DNA of 64,000 nt from Eleginops maclovinus (GCF_036324505.1 NC_086362.1:9917043-9981042); one strand, 5' to 3'; shown: positions 1-18,921, numbered from the stretch's first letter. Numbers and translations: made by a program. Notes: a model not told the origin generated them from the sequence alone.

Positions 1-45
1 AAACAGAGTATTGGATCTTGCAAATAAAAAGGATATCTGATAAGG

Positions 46-168
<123 letters not shown>

Positions 169-318
169 TCTTGGCAGTCTTGGTTGGCACTTAACCACAC
201 GGCCCATTTCTTCCTTACACACACAAAGACTGCTTGACAGTAAGGGCTACCCTGCTGTTCCTACTTTGTGTTTATTGATTGTTAGTGTCTTCCGCTGCAG
301 AGGCTTTCCTTAGTAATA

Positions 319-465
<147 letters not shown>

Positions 466-607
466 TGGTTGTGTGTTGGTCAGTATTAATAACACATCTT
501 GAACGCCTCTCCATGTTGTCTCCATGACTTGTTGATCTCCAGCTCTCCTCTTGTGTTACTTTTTATCGTCCTCTTTTTGCATATTGACCTTCTGTCTCTT
601 TTTTCCC

Positions 608-610
<3 letters not shown>

Positions 611-657
<47 letters not shown>
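611..657. repeat. (TG)n microsatellite
   Basis: Pure TG run of about 23 units directly after a pyrimidine-rich stretch ending in CCCCAG. That looks like a splice acceptor, but no coding frame follows. Confidence 0.97.
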
Positions 658-658
<1 letters not shown>

Positions 659-778
659 CTCTTAAGGAAAGCCGAGTAACTTTGTGAACCTTAATGGCAG
701 GAAACAGGCTTGGGCAAAACACAAAGGAAAGCTGTCAGCAGTCCCATTTACACACACTTGCACACACACGCTTAAAAT

Positions 779-781
<3 letters not shown>

Positions 782-858
<77 letters not shown>
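782..858. repeat. (AC)n microsatellite
   Basis: CA-strand run of about 38 units, opposite in orientation to the four TG arrays around it, so the arrays could pair within one single strand. Confidence 0.97.
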
Positions 859-859
<1 letters not shown>

Positions 860-935
860 GCCCATACTTCCTGTTCTTTTTAGAACCGTTTATGAAAGCT
901 TTGAAATGTGGCATTACCTGCATATGCTGTGAGTC

Positions 936-1082
<147 letters not shown>

Positions 1083-1207
1083 ACAAACCTCTCATTAAAT
1101 CTCCCCCCTCTGTCTCTCACTCTGCCGTCCCCTCTCTCTCCCCTCGGCCTCCCTCCTCTGCTCGCTTTATTGTGGTTTCTTTTAATTGGAGACTGAGGTG
1201 GTAATTA

Positions 1208-1288
1208 CAGGGTGGGAGGGAGTCTGGGAAAGGAGGATGAAGGAGGAGGAAGGAAAATGAGGAGGAGAAGGAGGAGGAGGAAGAAACA
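1208..1288. repeat. Purine-rich (GGA)n-like tract
   Basis: Nearly pure purine stretch on the + strand built of GGA/GGAGGA units. The opposite strand is the matching pyrimidine tract. No gene is attached to it. Confidence 0.8.
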
Positions 1289-1289
1289 G

Positions 1290-4200
1290 CAGGGCTGTGA
1301 TGACAGAGCTGCAGATGAGATAGGGGGAGACGGCTTCTGAAGTTGTCGAGAACTGACCAAAAAAGTACGGCTACTCCGCTCAAACTCCTGATAGCGCTTC
1401 ATGAGTTTCGTACTGCTCAAGTGGAGAACTATTTGGAAGTTAGCGTGGCCTTGTCATATTCCTTGTCTGCAAATGATGATGTATTTTTAATGCTTTTCAT
1501 TATTTAGATTGTCTAGTCTGAGCTTCTTCTGGCTAAGTTTGATGCCATATGCACTGTTGAAGCCGGCAAACACACAGACAGAAAACCCCACAGCACTAGA
1601 ATCCATGCCTGAATATTTTCCTCTGTTCCATTCACGAGAAACTTTCATTCTAACAGCGTGTGCTTCATGTGTGTTTAAGAGAAAATGCTGAAGGCCTCTA
1701 TTTTTTCTTCACTGGAGGGAGTAACCTGTGTTAAATGAGATACAGTAGCTGCCCCTCCTCTCCTGCTGTCTGGCACACACACACGACCCGCCGTGCTGTA
1801 AGGATACATTAATTTTGATCCACATTATCATAATTGAGGTGTCTGCTGAGCCTGTATGTGTGTTTTGTGTGTCTGTGAGTGTGTGTGCGTCCAGGGGGAA
1901 TACAGAAAGACTGAGAGAGGGTCTTTAGAGCCAGACAGGCACCATACTTTCATCTTTTAGCTAAACATTACAATAGAAGAGGGGCTGCCTAAAACGTGTG
2001 GTTGTTAGTGTGTGTACGTGTGTGTGAAAAGGCAGGGAAAGCCTCCTTAATGCAAATCACACTGATCTGGAAAGCATCTGTACATAACAGAGCGCTACAT
2101 AGACAGAGAAGGTGGCATCGCACATTAACTGAGCTTTTGAATGGATAAAAGTGGAGATAAAAGCTCAGATTATAAACAATCATTATAAAAAAAATACAGA
2201 AAACATCATACTTGTTAGGTTATGGTTTTAACATGGTAAAGTACATTAAGGGGAGGCATCCCAGATGAATATGGAAAAGTAACTAATAGGTACCACCATT
2301 AAACCTACTTTATTCACTTAGTTCTAAACCTTTATCTGAGATATCCTGTTTGAATATGCAAATGATGATTAATTAAGAAGGTATCTAAAAATGCAAATAG
2401 ACAATGTGTAGTAAAATAAACACTTATGTGTAGAGCATCATAAAGTGTACCAACTCATGAGCTGTGAGTCACACACAATATAAGGCTGCAGGACACTCAT
2501 CCAAACATGATTTCAAGTCTTACGTTCCCCATGTGACATCATGCGATAGAGTCAGATGGCATTGTGACATCACAGCGTCTTGGGCGATTTCATCAGCTTA
2601 AGTGCTCTTATGGCCCCCTCGTCCACATGCAACCGAATGGAAGTGAGATCCCAGCAGAACAGATTAGATTAAAATCATGCTGACCGAGTGTTGCTGAGGC
2701 TCAGAGGAGAAGTATACAATGCATGCACCAAGACATGTACTGTATATTACTAATAAGCACTTCAGCATCTTAGTAGGGCTAGGGTGTTGTTAGCAAAGAT
2801 GGACAATTTAATATTCATTAGCTAGACCAAATTTAACTGGCATCTCTTTTGTATAATACAAATATCAACAGCAGCAGTTCTGACTCTTCAAATCTTCACA
2901 AATTGCAATTCCACTGTCTTCCCGTGATCCTGTGCATACCACCACTTGTATCGGAGTGAAAAGATGTTGCATGCAAATGAAAACAACTTGGCTTTGTATT
3001 TTCGATAATGAGAAATGTACAATATTATCTTTTATTCAACAGATAAGTTGATAATAAAGTAGTCCATAGTTGCAGCCATAGTTTGAGTATATAAAGTACA
3101 ACCTGCTTTTGGTTTGTGCAAATGACTGCATCCATTTACATTTAGATCGTGGAGCCCTGAGCCACAGAACTAATAGGTATTGAATGGAGAGCAATCTGGT
3201 AATGGGCTGCTTGTTTGTGAGTGGGTGTGTAAGAGTGTTATTGTGTAGAGCCTGGCACTAACAGGGCATTGAAAGAAAGGAGTTAATGCTTTAAAGACAC
3301 TAAGAGGTGACATGGATTATCCCAAACATATGGGTTAGGTCAAAGTGAGCATGAGTTAGTGTGTGCTTAAGAGGGAATAAGCTAGTAGTTTGGATTCTGA
3401 TGTTACTTTTGGTAATAGCTGTTTTCTGTGTGTGATAGGATGCACTCTGTAGGAGAAACTATGAATGCATGTGTTGTTGTTGTCTGAGCGCGTCCATGTG
3501 TGTCCTATTCTCCCAAATGCACCTGCACAGGATCCGCTGTGTGTTTATGAGCAGAGGAAGTGGGTGTGTTTGCGAGAAAATAGGAAGCCAGTGTCGGTCA
3601 GGTGACCTACTTACACACATGAGCAGGCAGGGCTGTTATGCAATTTTTTTATTTGTCTCAAGTTTTCAGCGTCGGTGAACGATTAACAGTATAATGGCTC
3701 ATTCACAGAGCCCAGGGAGCTGCTACCTGTGCAAACAATCTCCAATAACACACACAATAAACTGCGGGCAACAGGATAAGCTGCAAAACATCCCTATAAA
3801 AGGCTTACAGGTGATTCGGGTCAGTGGAGATCAGTTTCTGCATGTAAAAATGACGTTTATATATTCCCTTTAGACAGTTTATTTATTAGTTTGGGAGATT
3901 TGGGAAAATTAGATTTTGAAACAATAACAATCAATATACAAACAAATGAAAAAAAAAGCCTGTAATAAAAAAAGTTGTTTGTGCTTATAACGATAAAACA
4001 ATGCCACACAAAATTAAAAATAGATGTTTTATGCAGTTAGACTTGTTAAGTCTTTATGAAGTAATGTGTGAAAATGCTCTAGGCCAGGTTGCTGCTCAAT
4101 CGTCTTTTCTCCCACGACGATACAACACCCTGCATACACACTTTTTTCCCATCACTGGTTGCACCCATACAGTAAATCCCTGCGTGTGTGTTTTAGCATA

Positions 4201-5370
4201 CGGGGGTCTGTTTGTCAGCTGGCTCTGCACCGAGTCTCTTTTTTTACTCTAACGAACTTCATACTGTCATTGGTGGTGACGGCAGCTGAAGGTGAAGTGC
4301 TACATTCATTTTAAAGACACCATTCCATTAATAATGTCTATAAATGTCATTGACAAGACTATTATTTAAACAGGAGAGGCTAACATGCTAACTGAAGGTT
4401 GACCAAGGGTATAATAGACACTTAAGCACTTCAGATGGATACACACTGATTGGAAAATGGTGTGAAAGAGCTAACTGTTCACTTTTTCATTTGGACTCCT
4501 CAGTCAGTGGAGTTTGGTTTCTAAATGTGTGGCCATGTCCCTCTGAACTCGTGAGGTTTGTTTAATTTAGTCAGCCCGACTGCTTTGCATGGTGAGTGTT
4601 TGGAGAGTTTGCATGTCATCGTTGTTCAAACAGAGCCTCCCACTGAGATACATGGGTAAACTCTGAGCAGCAGTGAAGAAAAACAGTCATTACTCAATGT
4701 GATTTAGTTGCCAGTAAAAAGTGTTGCTTTGTCATTTGGTTGCTTTTGAAGCTCAGCTCTGTAAGTCTGTGGCAGATAATGATAATGATGATGATGATGA
4801 TAATGATGATGATGATGACAAGAATTGCTAAATTAAAGGATTGCATGTTAATTCCTGTTTAATGATGCAAAGAATGTGTTGGTTAGATGTTCCTGGATAT
4901 AGCTAAGTGGCTCTTAATTCACACTTGTTTCTGAGTCATTTCAATCTCTTTCCCCTTTTGCCTCATCCCTGTGTCACATAGAGGCTTTGTATGCTCATCC
5001 TGGCAGTCATTTGAAAACAAAATACATTTTTTGTACTAATCTCATTGTTCTTCTGTTGATTTCAGTCGATAAAGGTGCAAAAATGGTAGAAAACATATTG
5101 TTTTTAGTGCAACAGCAATAGACGGCAACATCAACTGCACTAAAAACTAAACTGCTTGACTACTTGTCCATACAGATGACGTTCAATTACAATATATAGC
5201 ATTTTAATTAGGTTTAACTAAAGGTTGAAGGCAATGAAGAGCCAACCTGTATGGTTAGAAGAGACAAGAAGTGAGGGACGGAAACTGAGAGAGTTTATGG
5301 ACTTGTCAATAATTCACTGCTAACCCTTTTTCCGCCTGCTTTTGTGGTGGATTGCCTTAGACAAGCTTGA
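1290..5370. other. Non-coding stretch, no gene recognised
   Basis: About 4 kb of mixed-composition DNA. I see no frame with recognisable protein features and no convincing exon. It holds the GAT-type repeat near 4.8 kb and a small perfect stem at 5100-5147. AT-rich homeobox-like words occur near 1810-1840 and TATAAA words near 3796, but neither can be tied to a gene. Distal regulatory elements cannot be excluded without a cross-species comparison. Confidence 0.5.
4774..4818. repeat. (GAT)n/(GATAAT)n microsatellite
   Basis: Interrupted array of GATAAT and GAT units. Confidence 0.9.
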
Positions 5371-5371
5371 G

Positions 5372-5484
<113 letters not shown>

Positions 5485-5852
5485 CTAATGGCTTGTTAGC
5501 AGGCCAACCCGACCATTGTGATGCAGTCTCTGCTGCTACATTGGCTTTGCGGCTATCAAACACTGATAAATATGTCAACCAACACACACTGCTAATGTAA
5601 TGAAAATAACCCTGTAGACCGGAGAGGAAGCTATCTGCAGAGTTTCGTTTTAGACATGCTCAACTGAAACTCAATTCTCACACACATCCTTATATGTGCG
5701 TATAGTCCAGTGTATGTAGTGTAAATAATTATTTCTATTGCTCTTTAAAGGTCCAAGATAAATGCTGATATTCTCCGGCACTCACACAAGCTGATCATCA
5801 GGTTGAGGTGCAGTGAAAAGCCATTACACAGACAAAGCTTCCCTTTTTAGGT

Positions 5853-5963
<111 letters not shown>

Positions 5964-6032
5964 CTTAACATTTGCCAGGAATGAGCTAAGCGTCATTAAT
6001 CTTGCTTTGCAGAGCATACTGACCACATTCCC

Positions 6033-6133
<101 letters not shown>

Positions 6134-6294
6134 GAGAGTCCAATACATACACACTCGTATGCTCACACACATTAAGGCGCACATATGCTGTCAGGAACTA
6201 AACGTTTCTTTCCATTTTAAAAAGAGTCAATTTTTAACCTTTTATATTTGGAACCTGTCTCTAAGTTCAACTTCTGTTTTTATTGCTTTTCTGA

Positions 6295-6348
6295 GAACAC
6301 ACACCGGTAGGGTGGAGCTTCACAGAGCCTCCCTACGGGTGTGTGTTC
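6295..6348. repeat. Short inverted repeat (hairpin)
   Basis: Arms 6295-6315 and 6328-6348 are reverse complements at 19 of 21 positions, around a 12-base loop. Pairing does not extend into the flanks, so the stem is shorter than an ordinary microRNA precursor. Confidence 0.75.
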
Positions 6349-6399
6349 TTACATACAGGTGTAACCACATGTCTGCATGCATGCCGTAAATAAAGACAT

Positions 6400-9300
6400 T
6401 AACCGGGTTGTGCGGCTTTGGTTTTGTTTTGAATGTTAGCATTTGTTCACGTGCTTGTGTGTTATGTAAGTGAGCTCTACACAAATGCAGAAAAACAAAT
6501 CTGACCTGCTGGATGATTGTTTGGGTGGTGGGCAGGGATTGTATGCAGTGGAGTCTCTACCGAGAACAAGAGGATTTGAATCCTTTTAGTTATTATGAAG
6601 GCAGGGGGTTAAAAAGATTAGTTGTTTCTATTTTATTATTACTGTTGAACCAAAGCAGTACACACACCTTTGTTTGGGTTCCTGTTTTTTGTATTTCAAT
6701 TATTTGCTTAGGTAAATAAAAATGGCCTCATTGCACATACAAGTTCTGATTTTAATTTTTAATGTGGAATAAAACATGTGAACTGTTGTTATGATTATTT
6801 GACCTAAACCTTATAATTATGTTGTACCTTTCATTTATGTCTATGCTTTTTAATAAAGTACATCAGACAGAAAGGGGTAGTTGGTGCCAAAATGTGGTTG
6901 TGTCAAGAAGTGTTAGAGTGAGAGGAAAGAGTAGGAAGAGAGAATTTTCTCATCACCCGGAGAAAATGAATGTGGATGGGAAGAGAGGAGAAGATGAGAA
7001 ACAAGGGCAGGAAGTCAAGACGAGCTGTCATCTCCTGTAGAGCGATGGCAGCCTGAGAGGAGGGGAGATGAAAAGAGGAGTTTTTCTATCTGCCTCTCTC
7101 TCCCTCTCTGTGTGACCTCCTCTGTCTCTCCCTTTGGGTTTAATCAAGCAGACAGTTGGTTCGACCCGTTCCGGGGGGGGATTTATCACCAGCAGGCATT
7201 AATCTGTGTGACAGGGGCTTATTAGAAGAGAGCGGCCACCCCTGCTGGCTTACACAGTGGATGGAGCCGGCGCTGAGGGGAAAGTCACACGTTAGGGAGG
7301 TGAAAGAGAGATGGTATTTAACTTTTTCGAAAAATACCTATTTCCTCAGAGGCAGATGAAAGTCAGGAGCTAATTTGTATTTACTCTGACGGGTGGAGAG
7401 TCTTTGTTTGCGAGGTCAACATCAATTAGACGTGCATCAGAGGCCGGTCCATGTTAATATCATTACAGTGCAGTGTGTGGGCATGAGCGTCCACATTGTG
7501 TGTTGTTAAGTATGCACCACACTGTCCTCACACATGAATGACTGATCTTTTGCGCTGATTACGTAACACTTCTGCAGAGTTTTTGTTCGTACACAGCGTC
7601 TCCTCAGGGCTGAGGGAGGACGTAATGAGACTCATCCCTTCAATACTTTATAAAGTCCTGGCTGCAGCTTTTTTTTTGTGAGTTCCTCTCACTCATCCGG
7701 AGTTCTAGGTAACAGTGCTGCTGCGGGAGTAATTTGAAGGGAGCGTAAATCACCTGTGTTGTGATTCCGCGCAGTGCTGACTCACGCTTCTTTGTGCAGA
7801 CAAAGCAGAACACACTGAAGCAGTCAGGGTGAACACGGTGATGTGTAGCACTGTAGTGACAGCAGGAATAAACAGGGTGATGAGCAGAGTGACGTGCAGG
7901 TGGATATCCTGCTCTCCTGCTGTGACGCATGCTTATACTTTATGATCATTGCTCTGTGCTTCAGGGTTTTGAAAATGCATTTAGAATAGTTTTTATTTTG
8001 CAGTTTAAATATCTAGCTGCCAGGCATGCATTTTAATAAGTGAGCAGGTGAATATTGAGAGTTATTTAAAGGATATTAAAACAGGACACATCACTATTTA
8101 TAGATACAACACTCACATGGAGTCTCCAATGGAGCGACATTTCAAAATCTCACAACAATCCCTTTATCAGAGATGCTCAGAGTGTGTGTGGTTGCTGATG
8201 TGTTTACCTCCTATTGTTACAGTGTTATATTATTTTATTGAAGTTTGACTTTGAGACACATCCTCAGATTGTAGTACAAAAACTGTCTGCTTTACCTGTT
8301 AGAAGAAAGAGATAATGACATCAAATTGTTTTCTAGGGGCCACTTTATAATATCATTCCGTCATAAACCAAGATTGCATATCAATCAAAGATAAGGCAGG
8401 GTTAGTGCAGTAAGCCTCATAACCTGTTTCATCATAATGTGTTGGTGTATTGTTTGTAAATAAACACTTGTGACAACATTAATTACTGAACAAACACGAA
8501 TGCAAGCGGAGCGCCAACAATGCAGCCAACAATTACATCTATACACATTTCATTTAGGAGTAATCTCACACAATTGCTGGACTTGAAGGTGTTTGCAGAG
8601 TCATGATGCCTTAAAAAAAAAGAGTTTAAATACAACTGCACCAGGCAGCCAGGAGGAAACACAAGGAGGATGTTGCCAGTGCAAAAGTTGCATTCCAGGA
8701 AAACGCTCTGCTGGCTGATGTGTAATTATCTAGCTCACATCTACAGTACAGCTGTTCCACCACATCCATAAACGTTCTGTCTTCCTCTCCCTCTTCCTCG
8801 TCTTGTTTCTTGGCTCTGCAGCAAGCTGGCAGTTTGTGACTGATGATTGACCCCCAAGCTTACCCAATTTCCTTGTTTCACAGCACACACACACACACAC
8901 AGCACACACACACTGACAGATGCAGTTGTTGAGCAGGTCCTGCAGGTGTGTGTGATTAGCAAAATATAGTGAGGGGGTGGATAGCACCTGGGGATACGGG
9001 TTCTACATAACAGCCTGAAGGCAACTGTACTGTATGGATGGGTGTGTATCCTAAAACTAATGTCACGTGTATATATACGTGTACGAGGTATTTTGGTACA
9101 TGTGTGTACTAAGAAGTACTCTGGTTTATTTAGTTTTTGCTATTTTTCTCTCTTTTTCCTTATTAGTGGAAACTGCTCATCCAAAAGGATCCAATTTAGT
9201 CTGGTAAACTATAGTGGGGAGCATCTTCTTTCAAAAGGAAACACAACAACTTTTGTGTTAAATTAATGACTTTCTTTTTTAAATGAGCAAAAGAACAAAA

Positions 9301-10257
9301 TGAAGGATGTTTTGGTGTTAAAAAAGCGATTAATTAAAAACTATCGGGGCTTCATCACTTTCGTTCCTCTGTTTGATTGCGTGACCTTGTACACATTGGC
9401 ACATCTGCATTATTATAAGGAAGAGCAAGGTCATATTAATTTCAATGGAACTACGAAGAGCATAAAGAGCAGCCAAGCATGATTTTCTCGTTGAAACAGA
9501 AGATCAGTTAACTGGAAGTCTGAGCGCCATATCCACTGAATTTGCTGGTAATTGTATCTTTACAAAAAGTGAGCAATAACGGTCCCTCCTTTCTGACGAC
9601 CTGTCAACCACACAGTGCAGTCAGTACAGAGATGAACTTGCTTCAAGCTCAGTTTTGTTTTTACGTGACACCTTCACATTAACTGATCCAAAACCTTCTC
9701 CTTCTGCTGTCTGACCTGCACCTGTGACCACCTGTCAGTTTGAGTTATTCTTCCTGTTTCATGTGGAACTGCTCATGAAAATCCCGCTGTTTCCTTATTT
9801 TTATTTATGACTCCACACTCAGTAGCAGTGGAGTTCATAAAGCGACAAACACACATTTGCATATAACCAGTTTGCATAAACCCATGTGAGAGCTTTTTCC
9901 ACACTACCCCAAACAGTGTGTGTTTTTATCTGCGTCTCCATTGTATCGGGTACGGGGTCAGGAAGGAAAGCCCCGCCTCTTTATTTCCCCTTTGTCGCCC
10001 GGAGTGACGATGATGTCACAGAGGAACCGCCTGGAGCTGTGGGGCATCGTGCGAAATGACCTGTAGACCTCAGCACACGAATATGCACGCAGGCGCACAC
10101 TCAAACACATTCAGAGACTGTGTGTGTGTGTGCACTGCATTCAAAGAGTGTGACCTGAGAGAGGTAGATGGATGGAATCAGGTTAGGGGGCTGGACTCAC
10201 GGGACTGGGAATCTCATCTCCAGACGCAGGAATATTCTACCATGTCAGCATTTTGTC

Positions 10258-10258
<1 letters not shown>
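6400..10258. other. Non-coding stretch, no gene recognised
   Basis: About 3.9 kb with no coding frame of recognisable family. It holds a small interrupted CA patch near 8883-8911. Near 9973-10020 lies a GC-box-like word followed by CRE-like TGACG and TGATGTCA words. A promoter there is possible but nothing downstream looks like a first exon. Confidence 0.45.

Positions 10259-10260
<2 letters not shown>

Positions 10261-10350
<90 letters not shown>
10261..10350. repeat. (GT)n microsatellite
   Basis: 45 GT units, 90 bp before a second GT array. Confidence 0.98.
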
Positions 10351-10353
<3 letters not shown>

Positions 10354-10437
10354 CCAGAGAAGGGGGTGAGGGGATAGATAAATGGATTGGGCAACCCCTC
10401 TGACATGATTAACGACTAGACGTACTGTTCAAGTGTA

Positions 10438-10440
<3 letters not shown>

Positions 10441-10535
<95 letters not shown>
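10441..10535. repeat. (GT)n microsatellite
   Basis: About 47 GT units, the second of a close same-strand pair, like the CA pair at 5.9-6.1 kb. Confidence 0.98.
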
Positions 10536-10536
<1 letters not shown>

Positions 10537-10539
10537 ATG

Positions 10540-11680
10540 CTACCCTCGATCTGTACGTGCTGGATTATATTAAAGTTAATCGAAGCTCATGAAAATAAAC
10601 GCTGCTGCTGTGCACAGTAAGCAACATCTACTGTGTATCCTCCGTAACTGAGCTTCTACTGAGTGTGTAGCTACACACATGATGAATATACACTTCGCAA
10701 AATTTAATAGTGAAATAGTGTGTATTTCTCTGATATTTTCACCTTTCTATCTATGAGCTGCAACGATAGGTCTATTACTTGATCGACAAAAGGATAGTCG
10801 CCACTATTTGATTTCCATTATTATGATTATGATGATTATTGTATTAGTAGTAGATTTTCATGCAGTAATGTCAGAACATGCTGTTATCAGTCTTTTACAG
10901 TCCCTGTTCAAACCATACAAAAAAAACACAAGACCCTCAAAGACATGACCTTTCATGAACTGGGAGGGACATTTTTCAATATTCATTTATTTTATAGCCA
11001 AGCAATTAATAGATTTATCTCATAATAATACAATTACATCTTAGATATCAGTTACAGGGCAACCTTATTATTGTCTCTTTTAGCCTGTTACTATAATGTT
11101 GATAATATCATCCACAAAGCTTTACTACGCCTGTAACATATTGCACATGTTTGATTTGGAAACAGGCAGTAACTTGTGTTGCTTCAGGCAAATTCCCTTT
11201 GGGTTACTTGTGTTTAACATTAAATACTGATGCACTTGAGAAGTTAAATCCCAAACAATATGCAGTTCTAATATGTGTACATTCCTGACTCACCATAAAT
11301 CCTAAGCTTACCTTAATTGCACAGAAGCAGACCTTGTTATTATGGAAGGGATTTAATCTCCAGTTCCCTCGTTTCGTAGTTAACCTTCTTAATATTTACA
11401 TGTTGTCTTCATCAGTTTGGTATAATATTTAAAAAACACAAACTGCTTTAGTATGTCTTTTCCCTTTAAACATAGACATCAAATGCAATAATCTCAGCAG
11501 GAAGTGTAGAGTTTCCCTGATGGTAGTTAGGAAGTGAAATGTATTTAGGGGGGTGCAGTCTTTAATATTTGACGAGGCATGTATGCAGAGGAAGATATGA
11601 GCATATAGCTATCAGCTTGTGTACAGGGTCTGAGTGTGGGGGAGGGAAATAGCTTATGAGTGATGCAGTCTGTAGGGAAA
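10540..11680. other. Non-coding stretch, no gene recognised
   Basis: AT-rich intergenic sequence. Nothing in either strand looks like an exon, RNA gene or mobile element that I can name. Confidence 0.5.
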
Positions 11681-13570
<1,890 letters not shown>

Positions 13571-13779
13571 GTAAGAATACGTTTCTTTCTCACCTGTCTA
13601 AGGTTACATTTTTTAGAAGATGATGGCTCAACAAAGACACTCGACGTTGGCCTGTACCAGTACTTCCACATATTCCATCCAAACATGGAAAGATTCAATC
13701 AGATGGCGCATATTTATTTACATTTTCACAGGTACATGACAGTATTAGTTCAACCATCTAACAACTAAGAAAAGCAAAG

Positions 13780-14100
13780 ACAACTATAAAGAAAAAAATG
13801 CAATATATGCAGATAAATATGTCATTTATAATACAAAAATATACAAAATACAATTATGATAAAACACAAATATAAAATGAACATTAAAATGTACAAAGAA
13901 GTATTACAAAACATACAACTTTAACAAAAACTTTAAAATTTTTACACTAAATAATACAAAAAAACTGGAAAAATACATACTACAACATTACATTAAAATA
14001 CATACTGTAAATTATTTTAAAAAATACACACTTAATTATACAACAACATAAAAATACAGCCCATTAATTATTTCACTAGGAATTATTATACAAAATAATG
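13780..14100. repeat. AT-rich low-complexity tract
   Basis: About 320 bp dominated by repeated ATACAAAA/TACATTAAAA-like words with very few G or C. No frame survives on either strand. It could be the decayed body of an old repeat or simple AT-rich DNA. Confidence 0.6.
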
Positions 14101-16511
<2,411 letters not shown>

Positions 16512-16776
16512 GAAACTGATCTCTGTGTTATCAGTCGCTGTGCTGCTAAAAGTGTGTGAAAGATCAGACTGCATGTAGCGAGGGGGTCACAGGTCAGAGA
16601 GGGTGCCGTGTTTGTGTCAGTGTCTGGTGAGAACTACTCGAGTGGAACCTCCAGTATAAATACACTGACAGCCCCGTGGTGAGGTGTGTGTTTGTCGGAC
16701 TTTAGCCCTGACATGGACTTGTGGCTTTGTGGCCTGGACCCTACAGTGCAGGAAGAGACCCTCATTATGTAATGTG

Positions 16777-16805
16777 AGACAGACAGACAGACAGACAGAG
16801 AGACA
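16777..16805. repeat. Short (GACA)n microsatellite
   Basis: Five to six tandem GACA units trailing into GAGA. Confidence 0.85.
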
Positions 16806-16983
16806 CTGAGAGCATTTAGTCTTTGTTTCAGTGACAATGCGTCCAGTGTTCTTTACACTTGATGAAACCAAGAAGACAGTAAAGGAGAACTAGGGTAAGG
16901 AGGCAGGTGCTGAGAGCATCTCTCCCCACCTAGGATGAGCCATTCTGTGACAAAAGGTTCCAGAAGAGCCTCCTGGATCTATG

Positions 16984-17045
16984 GAGAATCAGAATCAGAA
17001 TGACTGTATTCGTACCAGAGGGGAAATGTACATTGTTACTGCAAA
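16984..17045 (-). mobile_element. LINE 3' tail fragment (L2/CR1-like)
   Basis: On the - strand this reads as a block ending in ATTCTG repeated three times. On the + strand it is GAATCAGAATCAGAATGACT followed by an AGAGGGGAAATGTAC word. Fish L2/CR1-type LINE 3' ends typically look like this. No reverse transcriptase frame is attached, so only the 3' end is present. The family name is from memory. Confidence 0.55.
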
Positions 17046-17099
17046 ATTAAAGATAGAGACAAAAGACAAAACTCTATTAGATAAAGGACATGTACATAA

Positions 17100-18590
17100 T
17101 ATTTGAAATACATATTTAAAGTTGTTAAAATTGGTAAAGCACCAGCTGTACCATGGATGAGGACCAGATAGGGAATCGAAAGCAAACTTTTGTATTATTC
17201 AATATGCGTTTCATGAGTTTCTCAGATGGAAGTAATAAAGGCTTGAGGCATTTTGGCACACACATAGCTCCACTCGCACACACAGCTCCCCTCAGGGTTG
17301 GTCATTGGGCAGTGATTAAATGGTGGATGCTTTGATCTCTGGTCTCTGTCAGTGGCGGTTCAACACACTGGACACTTTGTTCTGTGGTCCAGAATAGACC
17401 CAGCCCCAGACATTAGGAACACAATGGGAGTATTTGAGGAAGCGCAGAGATGTAGCGCTTTCAACACAGCCATCGGCCTTAAAAAAAAAAGGATTGCTGT
17501 GATTTTTACTGCTCAGCATCAGTGATTTACATCCAGTGATAACTTTCAGTACCACTGCAGGAAGTCGAGTGAGCAGGATTAACAATCTGTTCACACACAT
17601 GAACTCAGAGTGTTAGCCGGCCTTTTTGGTGATCGCTAGATCAGTTGTCTGTATTTTTCCCTAGGTACCTGGTTCACTACAGTTGTATGAACCCAAAATA
17701 AACAGATTTTCCAGTGATGTTATTGGAATAAACAGATGTAAATGACGCTGAAATAACGACATAATGATTTAAAAAGTCAGGTCCACAAGAGGACAAGCAA
17801 ACACATTTTAAAGTGCTTGTTTCACCCTTTAATTCTCTCTTATAGCCAATGTTACTTGCACACAACAAAGTACATTGATAACCAAAGTAATACATTGTTT
17901 GTGTCCCAGTAAATTATTGAAATAACACCCAATTCAGGAATATTATTTCCATTTAGAATAATTGTCATCCATTTCATGTTCAAAGTAATAGATGTGCTGT
18001 TTTATTCTGACTTTATCGACAGTCTCCTACGGTAATAGGTTTTTAAGATGTGTGATGGAAACAAACGTGGTGGATGGAAGCAGCCGCTCTTGGGAAGGTG
18101 TGTTTGAGTGATTAGGGGGTGAGGTTGTGGTGTGTAGGATGTGGGGTCACCTGGTATGTGAGTGTGTGTTTCTGCAGTTGCTTGGTGGCCTCTCCAGCTG
18201 GGTGTTTGGATGGAACCTTTTTCCCAGAGCTCTATGGTTTCTACTTAACTTAATGAGACATGTGCAGCACTGGTGTGTGGCCTTTTTTCCCCCCCGTCAA
18301 ATAGTTCGGTTTCCATTCGTTGTGTTTAAAGTGCTAGACTCAGCTTTCAAACGCTCACTTATCATTAGCTTTTGTCATTAGTCAGGAGTGTTGAAACAGC
18401 TCTTCCCCCTCGCTCTTCACCGTACTCCTCTTCTCTCGTCCCCCCTTCTTTCTTCTGAGACACAATCAATTCACTATTAATGACGTGACTTCTAACCTCT
18501 GAAAAATCATGACCAATGTGTGATTTCAGTGGAAAGAAGATCAGACATGGTTTTTCGTTTTCACAGTAATAACCAGCATATTAAGAGTGA
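17100..18590. other. Non-coding stretch, no gene recognised
   Basis: Ordinary intergenic sequence; no exon, RNA or element identified. Confidence 0.5.
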
Positions 18591-18598
18591 CATCACTG

Positions 18599-18716
<118 letters not shown>

Positions 18717-18864
18717 ATGGGTTTTAGGTCCTATTGATCCTCCAACTCGAACAGCATGCAAACTCTGACCTTTGGCTCGCGGCCCCCGGGGTCATCCGTG
18801 ACACGCATGTGAAACTGACCAGCTGTTGCTCTAGCAGTAGCATGTGGAACCGGTCCTTTATGGT

Positions 18865-18868
<4 letters not shown>

Positions 18869-18920
<52 letters not shown>
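18869..18920. repeat. (TG)n microsatellite
   Basis: 26 TG units, 155 bp after the previous array and in the same orientation. Confidence 0.97.

Positions 18921-18921
<1 letters not shown>

Noticed and set aside
3790..3805. TATAAAA-like promoter near 3.8 kb
   Set aside because: No exon, untranslated region or coding frame follows; isolated TATA words are common in AT-rich DNA.
9960..10030. GC box and CRE-like words as a promoter
   Set aside because: Nothing downstream looks like a first exon, and a CpG-rich setting is lacking.
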